Notes: generated by a model from the letters alone, not told the origin. Positions 32,477 through 42,133 are shown, counted from the first letter of the stretch. The stretch: DNA of 64,000 bases from Nitrospirota bacterium (GCA_021811105.1 JAJZPM010000001.1:186001-250000), one strand, 5' to 3'. Made by a program: numbers and translations.

Positions 32477-34861
32477 ATGAAAGAGAAGAAATTGCTGCAA
32501 CTTACAGCATGCGCATCTGCAGGTGCTATGCTCATGAGCGGTATTGGCGCAGCAACGGCCAATGCCCAGGAGGTCTTGCCGTTCCCCCCTAAGGCATCGG
32601 GCAGTATTGCAGGACGCACGATGCAGGAATCAGTGTACAGTCCTGCTCCGGCGGTGAACCGGTTGCCAAAGGACGCGCCTAATATCATCATTGTTTTGAT
32701 TGACGATGTCGGCCCAGGTCTGCCGAGCACATACGGCGGCGAGGTCAACACACCGACTCTCAGCAAGATCGCAGGGCAAGGCATCTCCTATAACCGGTTT
32801 CATACCACAGCCATGAGCTCGCCCACGCGCGCGTCGCTTCTGACCGGACGGAACCACCACCGCGTCAGCGCCGGCCAGATCGCAGAGTTTGCGAACGACT
32901 GGGACGGCTATTCAGGCATTCAGCCAAAGAGCAGCGCGATGATCCCTGAAGTCTTGAAGGCTTACGGCTACCACACGGGCGCCTGGGGCAAGTGGCACAA
33001 TACTCCTGCTGAGCAGACCACGGCTGCCGGCCCCTTTGATTACTGGCCGACTGGCTACGGCTTCGAGTATTTCTACGGCTTCCTTGCAGGCGAGGCTTCG
33101 CAGTACGAGCCGCATCTGGTGCGGAATACCACCATAGTCCCTCCACCAAAGACTCCGGAACAGGGCTACCACCTGTCGGAGGACCTGGCCGATGACGCCA
33201 TCGGTTGGCTGCGTCAGCACAAGGCATTCACCCCCGACAAGCCGTTTTTTATGTACTGGGCCAGCGGCGCGGTCCATGGACCGCATCATGTCGCGAAAGA
33301 ATGGGCAGACAAGTATAAAGGCAAGTTTGACGATGGCTGGGACAAGTACCGCGAACGTGTGTACAAGCGCGCAAAAGAGATGGGATGGATTCCCCAAAAC
33401 GCGCAGCTCACCCCTCGTCCTGCGACACTGGCCTCCTGGGACAGCATACCCGAGGACGAGAAGCCCTTCCAGCGCCGCCTGATGGAGGTGGCTGCCGGCT
33501 TTACGGAACACGTGGACGTGCAGGTCGGCCGGATCGTTGATGAGGTCGAGAAGCTCGGATACGGAGACAACACTTTGATTTTCTATATCTGGGGTGATAA
33601 TGGCTCCTCGGCGGAAGGCCAGAATGGAACCATCAGCGAACTGCTGGCGCAGAACGGTATCCCCTCGACCACGAAACAGCACATCGCTACATTGAATTCA
33701 CTGGGTGGTCTCGAGGTACTCGGCTCCCCCAAGACTGACAATATGTACCACGCGGGCTGGGCCTGGGCCGGCAGCACTCCATACCAGGCGACCAAACTGA
33801 TTGCCTCGCACTTCGGCGGCACGCGCAATCCAATGGCCGTTTCGTGGCCCAAAAAGATCAAGGCAGACAAGACGCCGCGTGCCCAGTTCACCCACGTAAA
33901 CGATGTAGTCCCGACCATTTATGATATCGTCGGCATCACCCCTCCCAGCGTGGTGAACGGCATTCCGCAAGACCACTTCGACGGCACCAGCTTTGCCTAC
34001 TCCTTTGCTGATGCCAAGGCCAAGGGCCGCAAGCTTACCCAGTATTTCGAGATCATGGGGAGCCGCGGTATCTATCATGACGGCTGGATGGCCTCTGCTT
34101 TCGGCCCCCGCATTCCGTGGGTCCCCGGTCTGCCGCCCGGCATCCGTGAATGGACGCCTGATAAGGACAAATGGGAACTGTACAACATAGAGGAAGACTG
34201 GTCGCAGGCCAACGACCTTGCCGGCAAGCACCCCGAGAAACTGGCGCAGATGAAGGAGCTCTTCGCGATGCAGATCGCTGAGAACAAGGGGCTCCCGGTC
34301 GGCGGCGGCCTATGGGTCCCGATCTTCCATCCCGAGATGCGCATAAGCACTCCCTACAAGGAGTGGAACTTTGTGGGCAACATCACGCGCATGCCCGAGT
34401 TCACGGCGCCGGCCCTCGGCAACAGACCGAATGTTGTCACCATCTATGCCGAAATACCGGACAAAGCCAACGGGGTGCTCTATGCCCTGGGCGGGTTTTC
34501 GGCAGGACTCACCACCTACGTAAAGGACAGCGCCCTCTGTTACGAGTACAACCTCTTCGAGATCATGCGCACCAGTATCTGCTCAAAGGAAGATCTCCCC
34601 AGGGGCAAGGTGAAAATAGAAGTTGATACGACCTATGTCGAGCCCAAACCCGCGGGCCCGCTCAAGGTCGTATTGAAGGTCAACGGCAAGGAAGCAGCCT
34701 CAGGTGTGGTGCCGGTCTCAGCGCCGCTCCTGTTCACGGCCAATGAGTGCCTCGACATCGGAAGCGACCTCGGTTCTCCGGTCTCGCCGGACTATTACGA
34801 CAAGGCGCCGTTTAAGTTCAACGGCACGATCGAAAAGGTGAATGTGAAATATACGAAGTAA
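32477..34861 (+). CDS. Periplasmic arylsulfatase, Ser-type (second of two)
   Basis: The protein has 794 residues and is a paralogue of the preceding one. Its signal peptide (LTACASAGAMLMSGIGA) is nearly the same as that of the first, showing an old duplication with later divergence. Metal ligands Asp76-Asp77 lie in IIVLIDDVGPGLPSTYGG. The signature is SSPTRASLLTGR with Ser114 as the residue to be converted. Later conserved segments are WGKWHNTP and YIWGDNGSSAEGQ. The C-terminal 150 residues form a beta-rich domain. The two enzymes differ mainly in substrate-facing loops, so they may handle different sulfate esters. A ribosome site GGAGG precedes the ATG. Confidence 0.92.
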   Translation: MKEKKLLQLTACASAGAMLMSGIGAATANAQEVLPFPPKASGSIAGRTMQESVYSPAPAVNRLPKDAPNIIIVLIDDVGPGLPSTYGGEVNTPTLSKIAGQGISYNRFHTTAMSSPTRASLLTGRNHHRVSAGQIAEFANDWDGYSGIQPKSSAMIPEVLKAYGYHTGAWGKWHNTPAEQTTAAGPFDYWPTGYGFEYFYGFLAGEASQYEPHLVRNTTIVPPPKTPEQGYHLSEDLADDAIGWLRQHKAFTPDKPFFMYWASGAVHGPHHVAKEWADKYKGKFDDGWDKYRERVYKRAKEMGWIPQNAQLTPRPATLASWDSIPEDEKPFQRRLMEVAAGFTEHVDVQVGRIVDEVEKLGYGDNTLIFYIWGDNGSSAEGQNGTISELLAQNGIPSTTKQHIATLNSLGGLEVLGSPKTDNMYHAGWAWAGSTPYQATKLIASHFGGTRNPMAVSWPKKIKADKTPRAQFTHVNDVVPTIYDIVGITPPSVVNGIPQDHFDGTSFAYSFADAKAKGRKLTQYFEIMGSRGIYHDGWMASAFGPRIPWVPGLPPGIREWTPDKDKWELYNIEEDWSQANDLAGKHPEKLAQMKELFAMQIAENKGLPVGGGLWVPIFHPEMRISTPYKEWNFVGNITRMPEFTAPALGNRPNVVTIYAEIPDKANGVLYALGGFSAGLTTYVKDSALCYEYNLFEIMRTSICSKEDLPRGKVKIEVDTTYVEPKPAGPLKVVLKVNGKEAASGVVPVSAPLLFTANECLDIGSDLGSPVSPDYYDKAPFKFNGTIEKVNVKYTK

Positions 34862-34933
34862 ATGACATGCGAGAGGGAGGCAAGGGCTCTTTGCTTTTGC
34901 CTCCTTAAGCAAGAGAAGAGGAGAGAACACGCA

Positions 34934-35299
34934 ATGAGTGCTGAAATTGTAAATGTCGCGAACGGTATCATCACCTTGAAGATTTCGGGAAAGCTGTCTC
35001 AACCCGATTTGGCTGCCGTCCAAGGCAGCGTGGCGAAGATTTTCCGCCAACAGGGAAAGATGCGTATTCTTGTCCTCGCCGAGGATTTCCAAGGTTGGGA
35101 GAAGGAAGGTGACTGGGGAGACCTGTCGTCGATGCTGGAGAACGACCAGTTTATGGAAAGGATGGCCATTGTCGGGGAGAAGAGGTGGAAGGAGTTGGGG
35201 CTGGTCTTTGCTGTTAAGGGCTTCCGTGATTGCCTTGTCGAATACTTTCAGCCGGAGGAAATCGTCAGAGCCTGGGCATGGTTGGCAGAAGATAGATGA
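34934..35299 (+). CDS. SpoIIAA/STAS-like protein
   Basis: The protein has 121 residues from ATG 34934 after GAGGAGAG. It has the SpoIIAA-like pattern seen in stand-alone bacterial STAS-like proteins: GIITLKISGKLSQPDLAAVQ, GKMRILVLAEDFQGWEKE, then a helix (ERMAIVGEKRWKELG) and a final FQPEEIVRAWAWL. These cytoplasmic proteins bind hydrophobic small molecules or act in stress switches, and the role is poorly known. Its end overlaps the next gene by four bases (ATGA). Confidence 0.75.
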   Translation: MSAEIVNVANGIITLKISGKLSQPDLAAVQGSVAKIFRQQGKMRILVLAEDFQGWEKEGDWGDLSSMLENDQFMERMAIVGEKRWKELGLVFAVKGFRDCLVEYFQPEEIVRAWAWLAEDR

Positions 35300-35763
35300 A
35301 ATTGACAGAGGGGATATCCTTGGCTACTTACCAATTCTCTAACGGAAGAAGGCTGATTTTAATGGTCATGCTGCTGACCCCTTTGGTTGGGGGTATGGCA
35401 ACTCTCACCCGGCCGACGGCTGCAGCTGCCGATCTGCCGCAAACGATTCGAAAAACTGATGAACAACGACTGCATGGGCGATGGGTCAGACCTGATGGAG
35501 GATATGTCCTCGAACTAAAAGAGATTAGGAAGGATGGTAGCCTGAAGGCGGCTTACTTTAATCCGCAGCAGATAAACGTTTCCCGTGCCGAACTCCATCG
35601 CAAGGAAGGCAATATCACACTATTTATTGAACTGCGCGATGTCAATTATCCCGGTTCGAACTATAACCTTCGGTATAACCCTAAGACAGATCGGCTGACA
35701 GGGACCTATTTCCAGGCGGTGGCGAAGGAAACCTATGATATTGAGTTTGTGCGGATGAAATGA
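35296..35763 (+). CDS. Secreted protein of unknown function in the sulfatase operon
   Basis: The protein has 155 residues. A long N-terminal part ends in a signal-like helix (about 19-45). The mature domain of about 105 residues begins with LHGRWVRPDGGYVLEL and goes on with GSLKAAYFNPQQINVSRAEL, FIELRDVNYPGSNYNLRY and TGTYFQAVAKETYDIEF. This looks like one small lipocalin-like beta-barrel. I have no family name. It is coupled by overlaps to the STAS-like gene before it and to the sulfatase maturase after it, which argues for a part in sulfatase work. Confidence 0.65.
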   Translation: MKLTEGISLATYQFSNGRRLILMVMLLTPLVGGMATLTRPTAAAADLPQTIRKTDEQRLHGRWVRPDGGYVLELKEIRKDGSLKAAYFNPQQINVSRAELHRKEGNITLFIELRDVNYPGSNYNLRYNPKTDRLTGTYFQAVAKETYDIEFVRMK

Positions 35764-37064
35764 GATTGCATGCAATGAATAACGAACAAGTGAAAGTGAA
35801 TGAGAGTGTCGGCAAAGCAGGTTTGGGTATCCACGTGGTGGCCAAGCCTGTAGGCCCGGTCTGCAACCTAAACTGTGAGTACTGCTTTTATCTGGAGAAG
35901 CATGTGTTGTTCAGCGAACGCGAACAATTCAGGATGAGCGATCAAGTTCTCTCCGCCTTCATTAGTAACTACATTGGCTCTCAACCCACGCCTGAGGTCG
36001 CGTTTGTCTGGCAGGGCGGGGAACCGACACTTTTAGGGATAGATTTTTTCAAGAGGGTCATAGAACTGCAGAGGCAGTTTTCTGGAGTAAAAATTATCAA
36101 TAACTCGTTACAGACGAACGGAACGCTGCTCAATGGCGAATGGTGCAGATTCCTGAAACAACACAATTTCATGGTGGGAATCAGCCTTGACGGACCGAAA
36201 GATATCCACGACCGCTATCGCCGCAACCGTAAAGGCAAAGGGACATATGATCAGGTGATGCGGGGTCTGAGGCTTCTGCAGAAATATAAAGTGGATTATA
36301 ACGTACTGGCCTGTGTTGCCCAAGAGACGGCAAAGCAACCGCTTGACGTATATCGTTTTCTGAGAGATGAGGGCGTCGAATTCATACAGTTTTCGCCGGT
36401 TGTCGAGCGAATGCCCGATGCCGGCAGCTCGCAGCACGGACTGCGCCTCGCCGGTCCAGCAGCACTGGACAAGCAGGAGCGACAGACGGAGGTTACTCCG
36501 TGGACTGTGGTCCCGGAAGAATACGGAGACTTCCTTATAGCCATTTACGAAGAGTGGGTCCGTCATGATGTGGGCAAGGTCTTTGTGATGAACTTCGAGT
36601 GGGCGCTCAATGCCTGGATCGGCAACCCTTCGCCGGTCTGTATCCATGCAGAGCAATGCGGCAGATCGGTCGTGCTTGAGCATAACGGCGATGTCTATGC
36701 CTGTGATCACTGCGTCTATCCTGAATACCGGCTTGGCAATATTGTCAATGATTCGCTGTCGCAGATGATTGAGCGGTTGTGCAAAACCGGGTTCGGTGTG
36801 ACAAAAGAAACTGCCCTGCCGCGCTGGTGCAGAGAATGCCAGGTCCTGGCGGCCTGCCGTGGAGGCTGCCCCAAACATCGCTTTGTACAGACCTATTATA
36901 ACGAACCAGGGCTTCATTATCTCTGTCCGGGGTATAAGAAGTTTTTTCTTTATATTCGCAAGTACCTGAGAGCGATGACGCAATTGCTTGAAAACGGGCT
37001 TCCCGCATCATACGTGATGGATGTGATAAAGGGGCCGTTGGTGGTGAAGCTTGATGAAAAATGA
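35760..37064 (+). CDS. Anaerobic sulfatase-maturating enzyme (radical SAM)
   Basis: The protein has 434 residues. The radical SAM cluster motif CNLNCEYC gives Cys35, Cys39 and Cys42. Then come FVWQGGEPTLLG (SAM contact), SLQTNGTLL and VGISLDGPKDIHDRYR. A SPASM-type C-terminus holds the Cys for two extra clusters: CIHAEQCGRS, VYACDHCVYPEYRLGN, RWCRECQVLAACRGGCPKH. This is the anSME family, which oxidises the active-site Ser or Cys of sulfatases to formylglycine without oxygen. Both sulfatases here are Ser-type, which fits exactly. The ATG overlaps the stop of the secreted-protein gene; an in-frame ATG at 35775 is possible. Confidence 0.95.
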   Translation: MRLHAMNNEQVKVNESVGKAGLGIHVVAKPVGPVCNLNCEYCFYLEKHVLFSEREQFRMSDQVLSAFISNYIGSQPTPEVAFVWQGGEPTLLGIDFFKRVIELQRQFSGVKIINNSLQTNGTLLNGEWCRFLKQHNFMVGISLDGPKDIHDRYRRNRKGKGTYDQVMRGLRLLQKYKVDYNVLACVAQETAKQPLDVYRFLRDEGVEFIQFSPVVERMPDAGSSQHGLRLAGPAALDKQERQTEVTPWTVVPEEYGDFLIAIYEEWVRHDVGKVFVMNFEWALNAWIGNPSPVCIHAEQCGRSVVLEHNGDVYACDHCVYPEYRLGNIVNDSLSQMIERLCKTGFGVTKETALPRWCRECQVLAACRGGCPKHRFVQTYYNEPGLHYLCPGYKKFFLYIRKYLRAMTQLLENGLPASYVMDVIKGPLVVKLDEK

Positions 37065-37139
37065 TATCCGGGATGGTAATAGCAAACAGTCTGTGGCTTG
37101 ACAGGAAAATAAAGTAGACTTGGGAGAGGAGGAAGTGAA

Positions 37140-38435
37140 ATGAAACGAACAATATTAGCAGCAGTAATTATGGTTGCCATGGGACTGTTTTCTGGCATGC
37201 AGGCATCGGCTGAGGAGGCAGTGGAGACGTACTCTGGTGATTTCTTGATGCGCTCCACACTGATGGGTGACTGGGGCGGAACGCGCAATGACCTTGCGAA
37301 AAAAGGCGTAACTTTTGATATGAGCCTCACACAGGCCGGAATGAGCGTTATCAGCGGCGGGAAAAATATTGGATGGGAGTACGCCGGACGCGGCAACCTT
37401 ACGCTCAACATCGACACCCATAAGATGGGATTGTGGCCCGGCGGGTTCTTCACAGTCGAGGTGGAGGGCAATTATAACAAATCCATCAACCTGGATGCCG
37501 GCGCACTTATGCCGGTAAACACGAACCAGCTGTTTCCGACGCCGGGCAGTCGAGGGTTAAATATACCTGCGGTGACGTTTATGCAGTTCTTTTCCGAATA
37601 CGCTGGGATAGTGATCGGGAAACTTGACACCACCTCAGGTGATGCCAACGAGTTTGCCCATGGCAAGGGCGACACGCAGTTTATGAATCTGGCATTCAAC
37701 TTCAATCCTGCAACTCTCCTGACAGTGCCGAACTCGACTCTGGGCGCCGGGGTGATGATCCTGCCGACCAAAGACCCTAAGGCTGCGGTCATATCCCTTA
37801 GCGTTATCGACTCGAACGGTAAGGCAAACAGGAGCGGCTTTGACACTGCATTCGAGGGCAATAATACCTATGCCATAGAGGGCAGGGTGAGGACAAACTT
37901 CTTCGGGATGACCGGGCACCAGCTATTGGGTGTGGCTTATTCGACCAAGGAATTCAGCTCCCTTGATCAGAGCTTGCGCTTCATCATCGAAACACGCGCC
38001 ATCGCAAAAGAGGACGGGTCATGGGCCTTTTTCTACAACTTCGACCAGTATCTCTACGAGCCTAAGAAAGGTCAGGGCATCGGCATCTTCGGACGGTTCG
38101 GGATTTCAGACGGCAATCCAAACCCCGTTTATCACTTTTACAGCATCGGACTCGGCTGCAAGGGAGTAATTCCAGGCCGGCCTTTGGACAGCTTCGGAGT
38201 GGGTTATTACTACATGGATATCAGTCAACCTAAGTTTTCCGGTCTGTTTTCGACCAGTGAGTTGCTGAGGGATGAGCAGGGGGGCGAGGCCTACTACAAT
38301 TTCGCCATAACACCGTGGATGAAGCTGACGCCTGACATACAGTTCATCAGACCCGCACAAAAACAGGTCATAGCCAGCGGAAAAGACGTAGATGCGGCTA
38401 CAATCATGGGCCTCAGACTCCAGATGATCTTTTAG
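37140..38435 (+). CDS. OprB-family carbohydrate-selective porin
   Basis: The protein has 431 residues with a signal peptide ending at ASA. It has the OprB features: LMGDWGGTRNDLAKKGVTFD at the start of the barrel, then SEYAGIVIGKLDT and GIGIFGRFGISDGNPNPVYHF. It ends with a terminal strand finishing in Phe (GLRLQMIF). OprB proteins are outer-membrane channels for sugars and related small molecules. In this operon it may take up the sulfated substrate or its desulfated product. A ribosome site GAGAGGAGG lies before the ATG. Confidence 0.88.
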   Translation: MKRTILAAVIMVAMGLFSGMQASAEEAVETYSGDFLMRSTLMGDWGGTRNDLAKKGVTFDMSLTQAGMSVISGGKNIGWEYAGRGNLTLNIDTHKMGLWPGGFFTVEVEGNYNKSINLDAGALMPVNTNQLFPTPGSRGLNIPAVTFMQFFSEYAGIVIGKLDTTSGDANEFAHGKGDTQFMNLAFNFNPATLLTVPNSTLGAGVMILPTKDPKAAVISLSVIDSNGKANRSGFDTAFEGNNTYAIEGRVRTNFFGMTGHQLLGVAYSTKEFSSLDQSLRFIIETRAIAKEDGSWAFFYNFDQYLYEPKKGQGIGIFGRFGISDGNPNPVYHFYSIGLGCKGVIPGRPLDSFGVGYYYMDISQPKFSGLFSTSELLRDEQGGEAYYNFAITPWMKLTPDIQFIRPAQKQVIASGKDVDAATIMGLRLQMIF

Positions 38436-38595
38436 GGGCAAAATGAAAAAAAGAAGCGCTGGAAGCACATCGAAAATAATCCAGCACAGCCGCTGGGAAG
38501 GGATAGAGGAAGTGAGGGGCGATATGGATTTGTTAAGAGACTATTCATATCACAAGGAATCAAAATGCGAAAACAAATGGAAGGAGATGAAAATT

Positions 38596-39840
38596 ATGAA
38601 GAAACTTAGTGGTGTAATCATGGCGGCTCTGATGGTGGCAGTACTGGCGCTGCCGGCTCTGTCGCAGGAAGTGCAGAAGCCTCCTATCATGCTCAAAGCC
38701 TCCGAAGTTCTGCCGCAGAATCTCTCGGCTGGGCCGAATTACAAGGTCGCTGAGGCGGTCGTGAATGATGGGTTGGTCAACACCTACCAGCTTGAAACAA
38801 AGTACGGGCCCCTTACAGTTGAAAGCACCGGTCTTTTGCTGATTCGTATCAACGAACTGAGGGCCATAGACAGGATGGAGCAGCTTAAAGGAAGCGATGT
38901 CTACAAGGACGCCTTAATAAAATCCGCGGTAGCGCCACTGAAGACTGTTGAAGGGCTTGTCACAGCCCCTGTTGAAACGACCTCTGCTGTGGTGAGCGGC
39001 ATCGGCCGCTGGTTTGGTGATGTGGGCCGTTCGATCACAAGCGATGATCCGCACCAGGCGGGTGTGCTTAAGACTGCAACCGGCTATGCATCGGCAAAAC
39101 GCGCGTTCGCATATGAGTTAGGGGTCGACCCTTATTCGAGCTATCAGCCCCTGCAGAAGGCGCTGGATGAGGTTGCACAAACAGCAGGTCTTGGCGGTCT
39201 TACCGTAAAGGTGGCCTTTGCAGCGATTCCTGGCGGCGTAGGCACTGTGATTTCCACGTCAGGGACAGCAGAAGGAATGAGAAGCCTGGTGCGCGACAAG
39301 TCGCCCGCAGAGCTGGAGAAGATCAATGCAGAGAAGCTGAAGGAGATGGGAATTCCGGAAGCTCTGGCAAAGGTATTCCTGAAGAACCCTAATTACGATC
39401 CGCAGGAAAAGACCGCGCTCGTCGGAGAGCTGGCAACCATGTCCAAAGTGAAGGACCGCGCAGCATTCATCACCGCGGCCTCTCTTGCCAATCAGGAGAC
39501 GGTGGCCATCTTCATGCGGCTGCGCGCTCAGTTGATGGCCCTCTATAGCTCTAACAAAGGGTCTGTCGAACGTTTTGTCGAAGCCGATGGAGCCCCTCTC
39601 CTATTCACAAGTCAGGGGACTGTTGTGGGGATCTTTCCTTTTGACTATGTTGCATGGACACCTCTCATTGACATGAAGGAAATGGCAGTCTCAGAGGCCA
39701 TTAAGAAAATGCCAGGCGTAAAGGGAAAAGAGCTCTGGATTGGCGGCACGATTGATCCTAAGGCACGCAAGGCCCTTGAGGCTAGGGGATGGGCTGTAGT
39801 GGAGAAGCTTGAAGAGAATCTTCTCAGGAGAAGCCTCTAA
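38596..39840 (+). CDS. Periplasmic protein of unknown function
   Basis: The protein has 414 residues from ATG 38596, preceded by AAGGAG; an upstream in-frame ATG at 38443 would add 51 unlikely residues. A signal peptide ends at LSQ. Recognisable parts are LPQNLSAGPNYKVAEAVVND, YGPLTVESTGLLLIRINELR, a Val/Ala-rich hydrophobic stretch (about 110-140), and a C-terminal domain with VVGIFPFDYVAWT. I do not recognise a family. It has no Cys motifs or repeats. Its place between the OprB porin and DUF3300 points to the envelope. The 160-base gap before it has no feature other than the ribosome site. Confidence 0.6.
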   Translation: MKKLSGVIMAALMVAVLALPALSQEVQKPPIMLKASEVLPQNLSAGPNYKVAEAVVNDGLVNTYQLETKYGPLTVESTGLLLIRINELRAIDRMEQLKGSDVYKDALIKSAVAPLKTVEGLVTAPVETTSAVVSGIGRWFGDVGRSITSDDPHQAGVLKTATGYASAKRAFAYELGVDPYSSYQPLQKALDEVAQTAGLGGLTVKVAFAAIPGGVGTVISTSGTAEGMRSLVRDKSPAELEKINAEKLKEMGIPEALAKVFLKNPNYDPQEKTALVGELATMSKVKDRAAFITAASLANQETVAIFMRLRAQLMALYSSNKGSVERFVEADGAPLLFTSQGTVVGIFPFDYVAWTPLIDMKEMAVSEAIKKMPGVKGKELWIGGTIDPKARKALEARGWAVVEKLEENLLRRSL

Positions 39841-39949
39841 CCGAGAAATCCTTTTTCCGTTCCTGATCTGTTGTTATGTTATAAATGCGGGAGAATAAGG
39901 GATGGACAAATAGAGATAGAGAAACTTTTTGGAACTAGGAGGAAGCGAC

Positions 39950-41113
39950 ATGAAACTGAAACAGAAGTTCGTTTTCTTTATGATTTGGGCGTTGGTCCTG
40001 CTCACAGCAGTGCCGCCGGGGATTCTTGCTCAAGAGCCGGGAGGGAAACCCACTTTCAAGCAGGAGGAGCTTGACCAGATGCTGGCGCCCATTGCGCTTT
40101 ACCCTGACTCCCTGCTTACCCAGATACTGATGGCTTCCACATATCCGCTTGAGGTTGTGCAGGCTGACCGATGGGCAAAGCAGAACAAGAATATGAAGGG
40201 TGACGCATTGGCAAAAGCCCTTGAAGCTCAGCCCTGGGACCCGAGCGTCAAGTCCCTTGTGAACTTTCCGCAGGTGTTGCAGATGATGAGCGAGAAGCTC
40301 GATGTGACGCAGAAATTGGGAGATGCCTTTCTTGCCCAGCAAAAAGATGTTATGGCCACTGTCCAGAAGCTTCGGGCAAAGGCACAGGCCTCGGGTAACC
40401 TGAAAACAACCAAAGAGCAGGTCGTCAAGGTCGAAAAAGAGATCATCATTATCGAGTCTGCCAGTCCTCAAGTTATCTATGTGCCGACGTATAATCCGAC
40501 TGTAGTCTATGGAGTGTGGGCGTATCCTGCATATCCGCCCTATCCCTATTATCCTCCAGGATATGTGCCAGGAGCGGCTGCATTTTCGTTTGTAGCGGGG
40601 GTTGCTGTCGGCGCAGCATGGGGTTATGCGTGGGGTCATGCCAATTGGCATGGGGGCGACATCGACATCGACATCAACCGGAATGTCAATATCAACCGCA
40701 ACATCGACCGCAGTAAGTACACGGCTCAATATAAGGGAAAAGGTCAGGGCCAGTGGCAGCACAATGCAGAACACCGGAAGGGCGTATCGTACCGCGACCA
40801 GGGAACTGCACAGAAATACAACCGGGGGACCGGGGGCGAAGCTGCGAAGTCCCGTGAGGCATACCGGGGTCGTGCGGAGCAAGGAAGACAGGAAGCGGGC
40901 CGGGGCGGTGCTGAGCAGATGACCGGGCGAAAGGACTCCGGCAGTCGCGGCGGCGCTTTTGAAGGTGTAGACCGGGGAAGTTCAGCCAAAGCCTCCAGCA
41001 GCCGGGGACAAGCGAGCCGTGAAAGCATGTCCGCGTCCAAGGGAAGTCGTAGCTCGGGTAGAGGGGGCTTCAGCGGCGGTGGGGGAGCACGTGGCGATAG
41101 AGGCCGCAGGTAG
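39950..41113 (+). CDS. DUF3300 domain protein
   Basis: The protein has 387 residues from ATG 39950, after AGGAGG. A signal peptide ends at LAQ. The DUF3300 core is clear: ELDQMLAPIALYPDSLLTQI, TYPLEVVQADRW, WDPSVKSLVNFPQVLQMM, then VIYVPTYNPTVVYG and a Tyr/Pro-rich stretch. The C-terminal 130 residues are low-complexity (Arg, Gly, Ser), likely disordered and basic. Function is unknown. DUF3300 genes often stand beside DUF2950 genes, as here, suggesting one envelope process. Confidence 0.9.
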   Translation: MKLKQKFVFFMIWALVLLTAVPPGILAQEPGGKPTFKQEELDQMLAPIALYPDSLLTQILMASTYPLEVVQADRWAKQNKNMKGDALAKALEAQPWDPSVKSLVNFPQVLQMMSEKLDVTQKLGDAFLAQQKDVMATVQKLRAKAQASGNLKTTKEQVVKVEKEIIIIESASPQVIYVPTYNPTVVYGVWAYPAYPPYPYYPPGYVPGAAAFSFVAGVAVGAAWGYAWGHANWHGGDIDIDINRNVNINRNIDRSKYTAQYKGKGQGQWQHNAEHRKGVSYRDQGTAQKYNRGTGGEAAKSREAYRGRAEQGRQEAGRGGAEQMTGRKDSGSRGGAFEGVDRGSSAKASSSRGQASRESMSASKGSRSSGRGGFSGGGGARGDRGRR

Positions 41114-41160
41114 CGGGGACGTCATCGGGTGTCATTAATTATTTTAAGGAGGAAGAAACA

Positions 41161-42117
41161 ATGGTTCTAAAGATAAAGAATAGAGATAAATCGATCTGGT
41201 TTCTGTTCCAGATCGCAGTCCTGACCGCGATCGCATTGAGCGTTGCGTTTGCTGACGTATCCTTTGCAGCGATGAAACAAAAAACATTCTCTTCTACCGA
41301 TGAGGCGGTGAAAGCTGCCGTGACGGCTGCGAAAAACAATGATGATAAAGAGCTTATTGCCATCTTTGGTCCATCGGCAAAGGATCTCATCTCTTCGGGA
41401 GACGCCGTTGCTGACAGACAAAGGCGTGAGCGGTTTCTGAAAGCCTACGATGAAAAGCACAGTCTTGTTTCCGAAAAAGGTGGCATGGTCATGGTGATCG
41501 GAAAGAACGACTGGCCTTTCCCGATACCGCTCGTAAAAAAAGGTGAGCAGTGGTATTTCGATACGAAAGCAGGGAAGGATGAAATATTGAACCGGCGTAT
41601 CGGAGAAAACGAGCTGAACACTATACAGGTCATGCTTGCCATCGTAGATGCCCAGCGTGAATATGCGATGGAAGACCGCAACAAATCCGGAGTCCTGGAG
41701 TACGCAGGGAAATTCATGAGTGATCCCGGGAAGAAGAACGGTCTCTACTGGGAGACGAAGGAAGGGGAGCCACCGAGCCCTCTCGGCCAACTTGTTGCGG
41801 ATGCGAGGGCAGAGGGATATACCAAGGCAGGGACAAATAAGAAACCCATGCCTTTTCACGGCTATTATTTCAGGATGCTTAAGAAGCAGGGGAAACATGC
41901 CCCCGAAGGGGCCTTCGATTACATAGTGAGGGGTAAGCAGATCGGCGGGTTCGCTGCCGTTGCGTATCCGGCAAAATACGGAAATTCCGGGGTGATGACC
42001 TTTATTGTGAATCATGACGGGGTGGTATATCAGAAAGACCTCGGAAAGAACACCGCTAATACCGCAAAGGCGATGAAGTCGTTCGATCCCGATAAGACAT
42101 GGAAGAAGGTGGAGTAG
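41161..42117 (+). CDS. DUF2950 family secreted protein
   Basis: The protein has 318 residues with a signal peptide of about 37. Family segments are FSSTDEAVKAAVTAAKNNDD, RRERFLKAYDEKHSL, IPLVKKGEQWYFDTKAGKDE, RRIGENELNTIQVMLAIVDA and the C-terminal GVMTFIVNHDGVVYQKDLG. It pairs with the DUF3300 gene 48 bases upstream. The function is not known; conservation of the pair in Gram-negative bacteria points to the periplasm or outer membrane. A ribosome site (AAGGAGG) precedes the ATG. Confidence 0.9.
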   Translation: MVLKIKNRDKSIWFLFQIAVLTAIALSVAFADVSFAAMKQKTFSSTDEAVKAAVTAAKNNDDKELIAIFGPSAKDLISSGDAVADRQRRERFLKAYDEKHSLVSEKGGMVMVIGKNDWPFPIPLVKKGEQWYFDTKAGKDEILNRRIGENELNTIQVMLAIVDAQREYAMEDRNKSGVLEYAGKFMSDPGKKNGLYWETKEGEPPSPLGQLVADARAEGYTKAGTNKKPMPFHGYYFRMLKKQGKHAPEGAFDYIVRGKQIGGFAAVAYPAKYGNSGVMTFIVNHDGVVYQKDLGKNTANTAKAMKSFDPDKTWKKVE

Positions 42118-42133
42118 AGAGGAAAAAATCATC

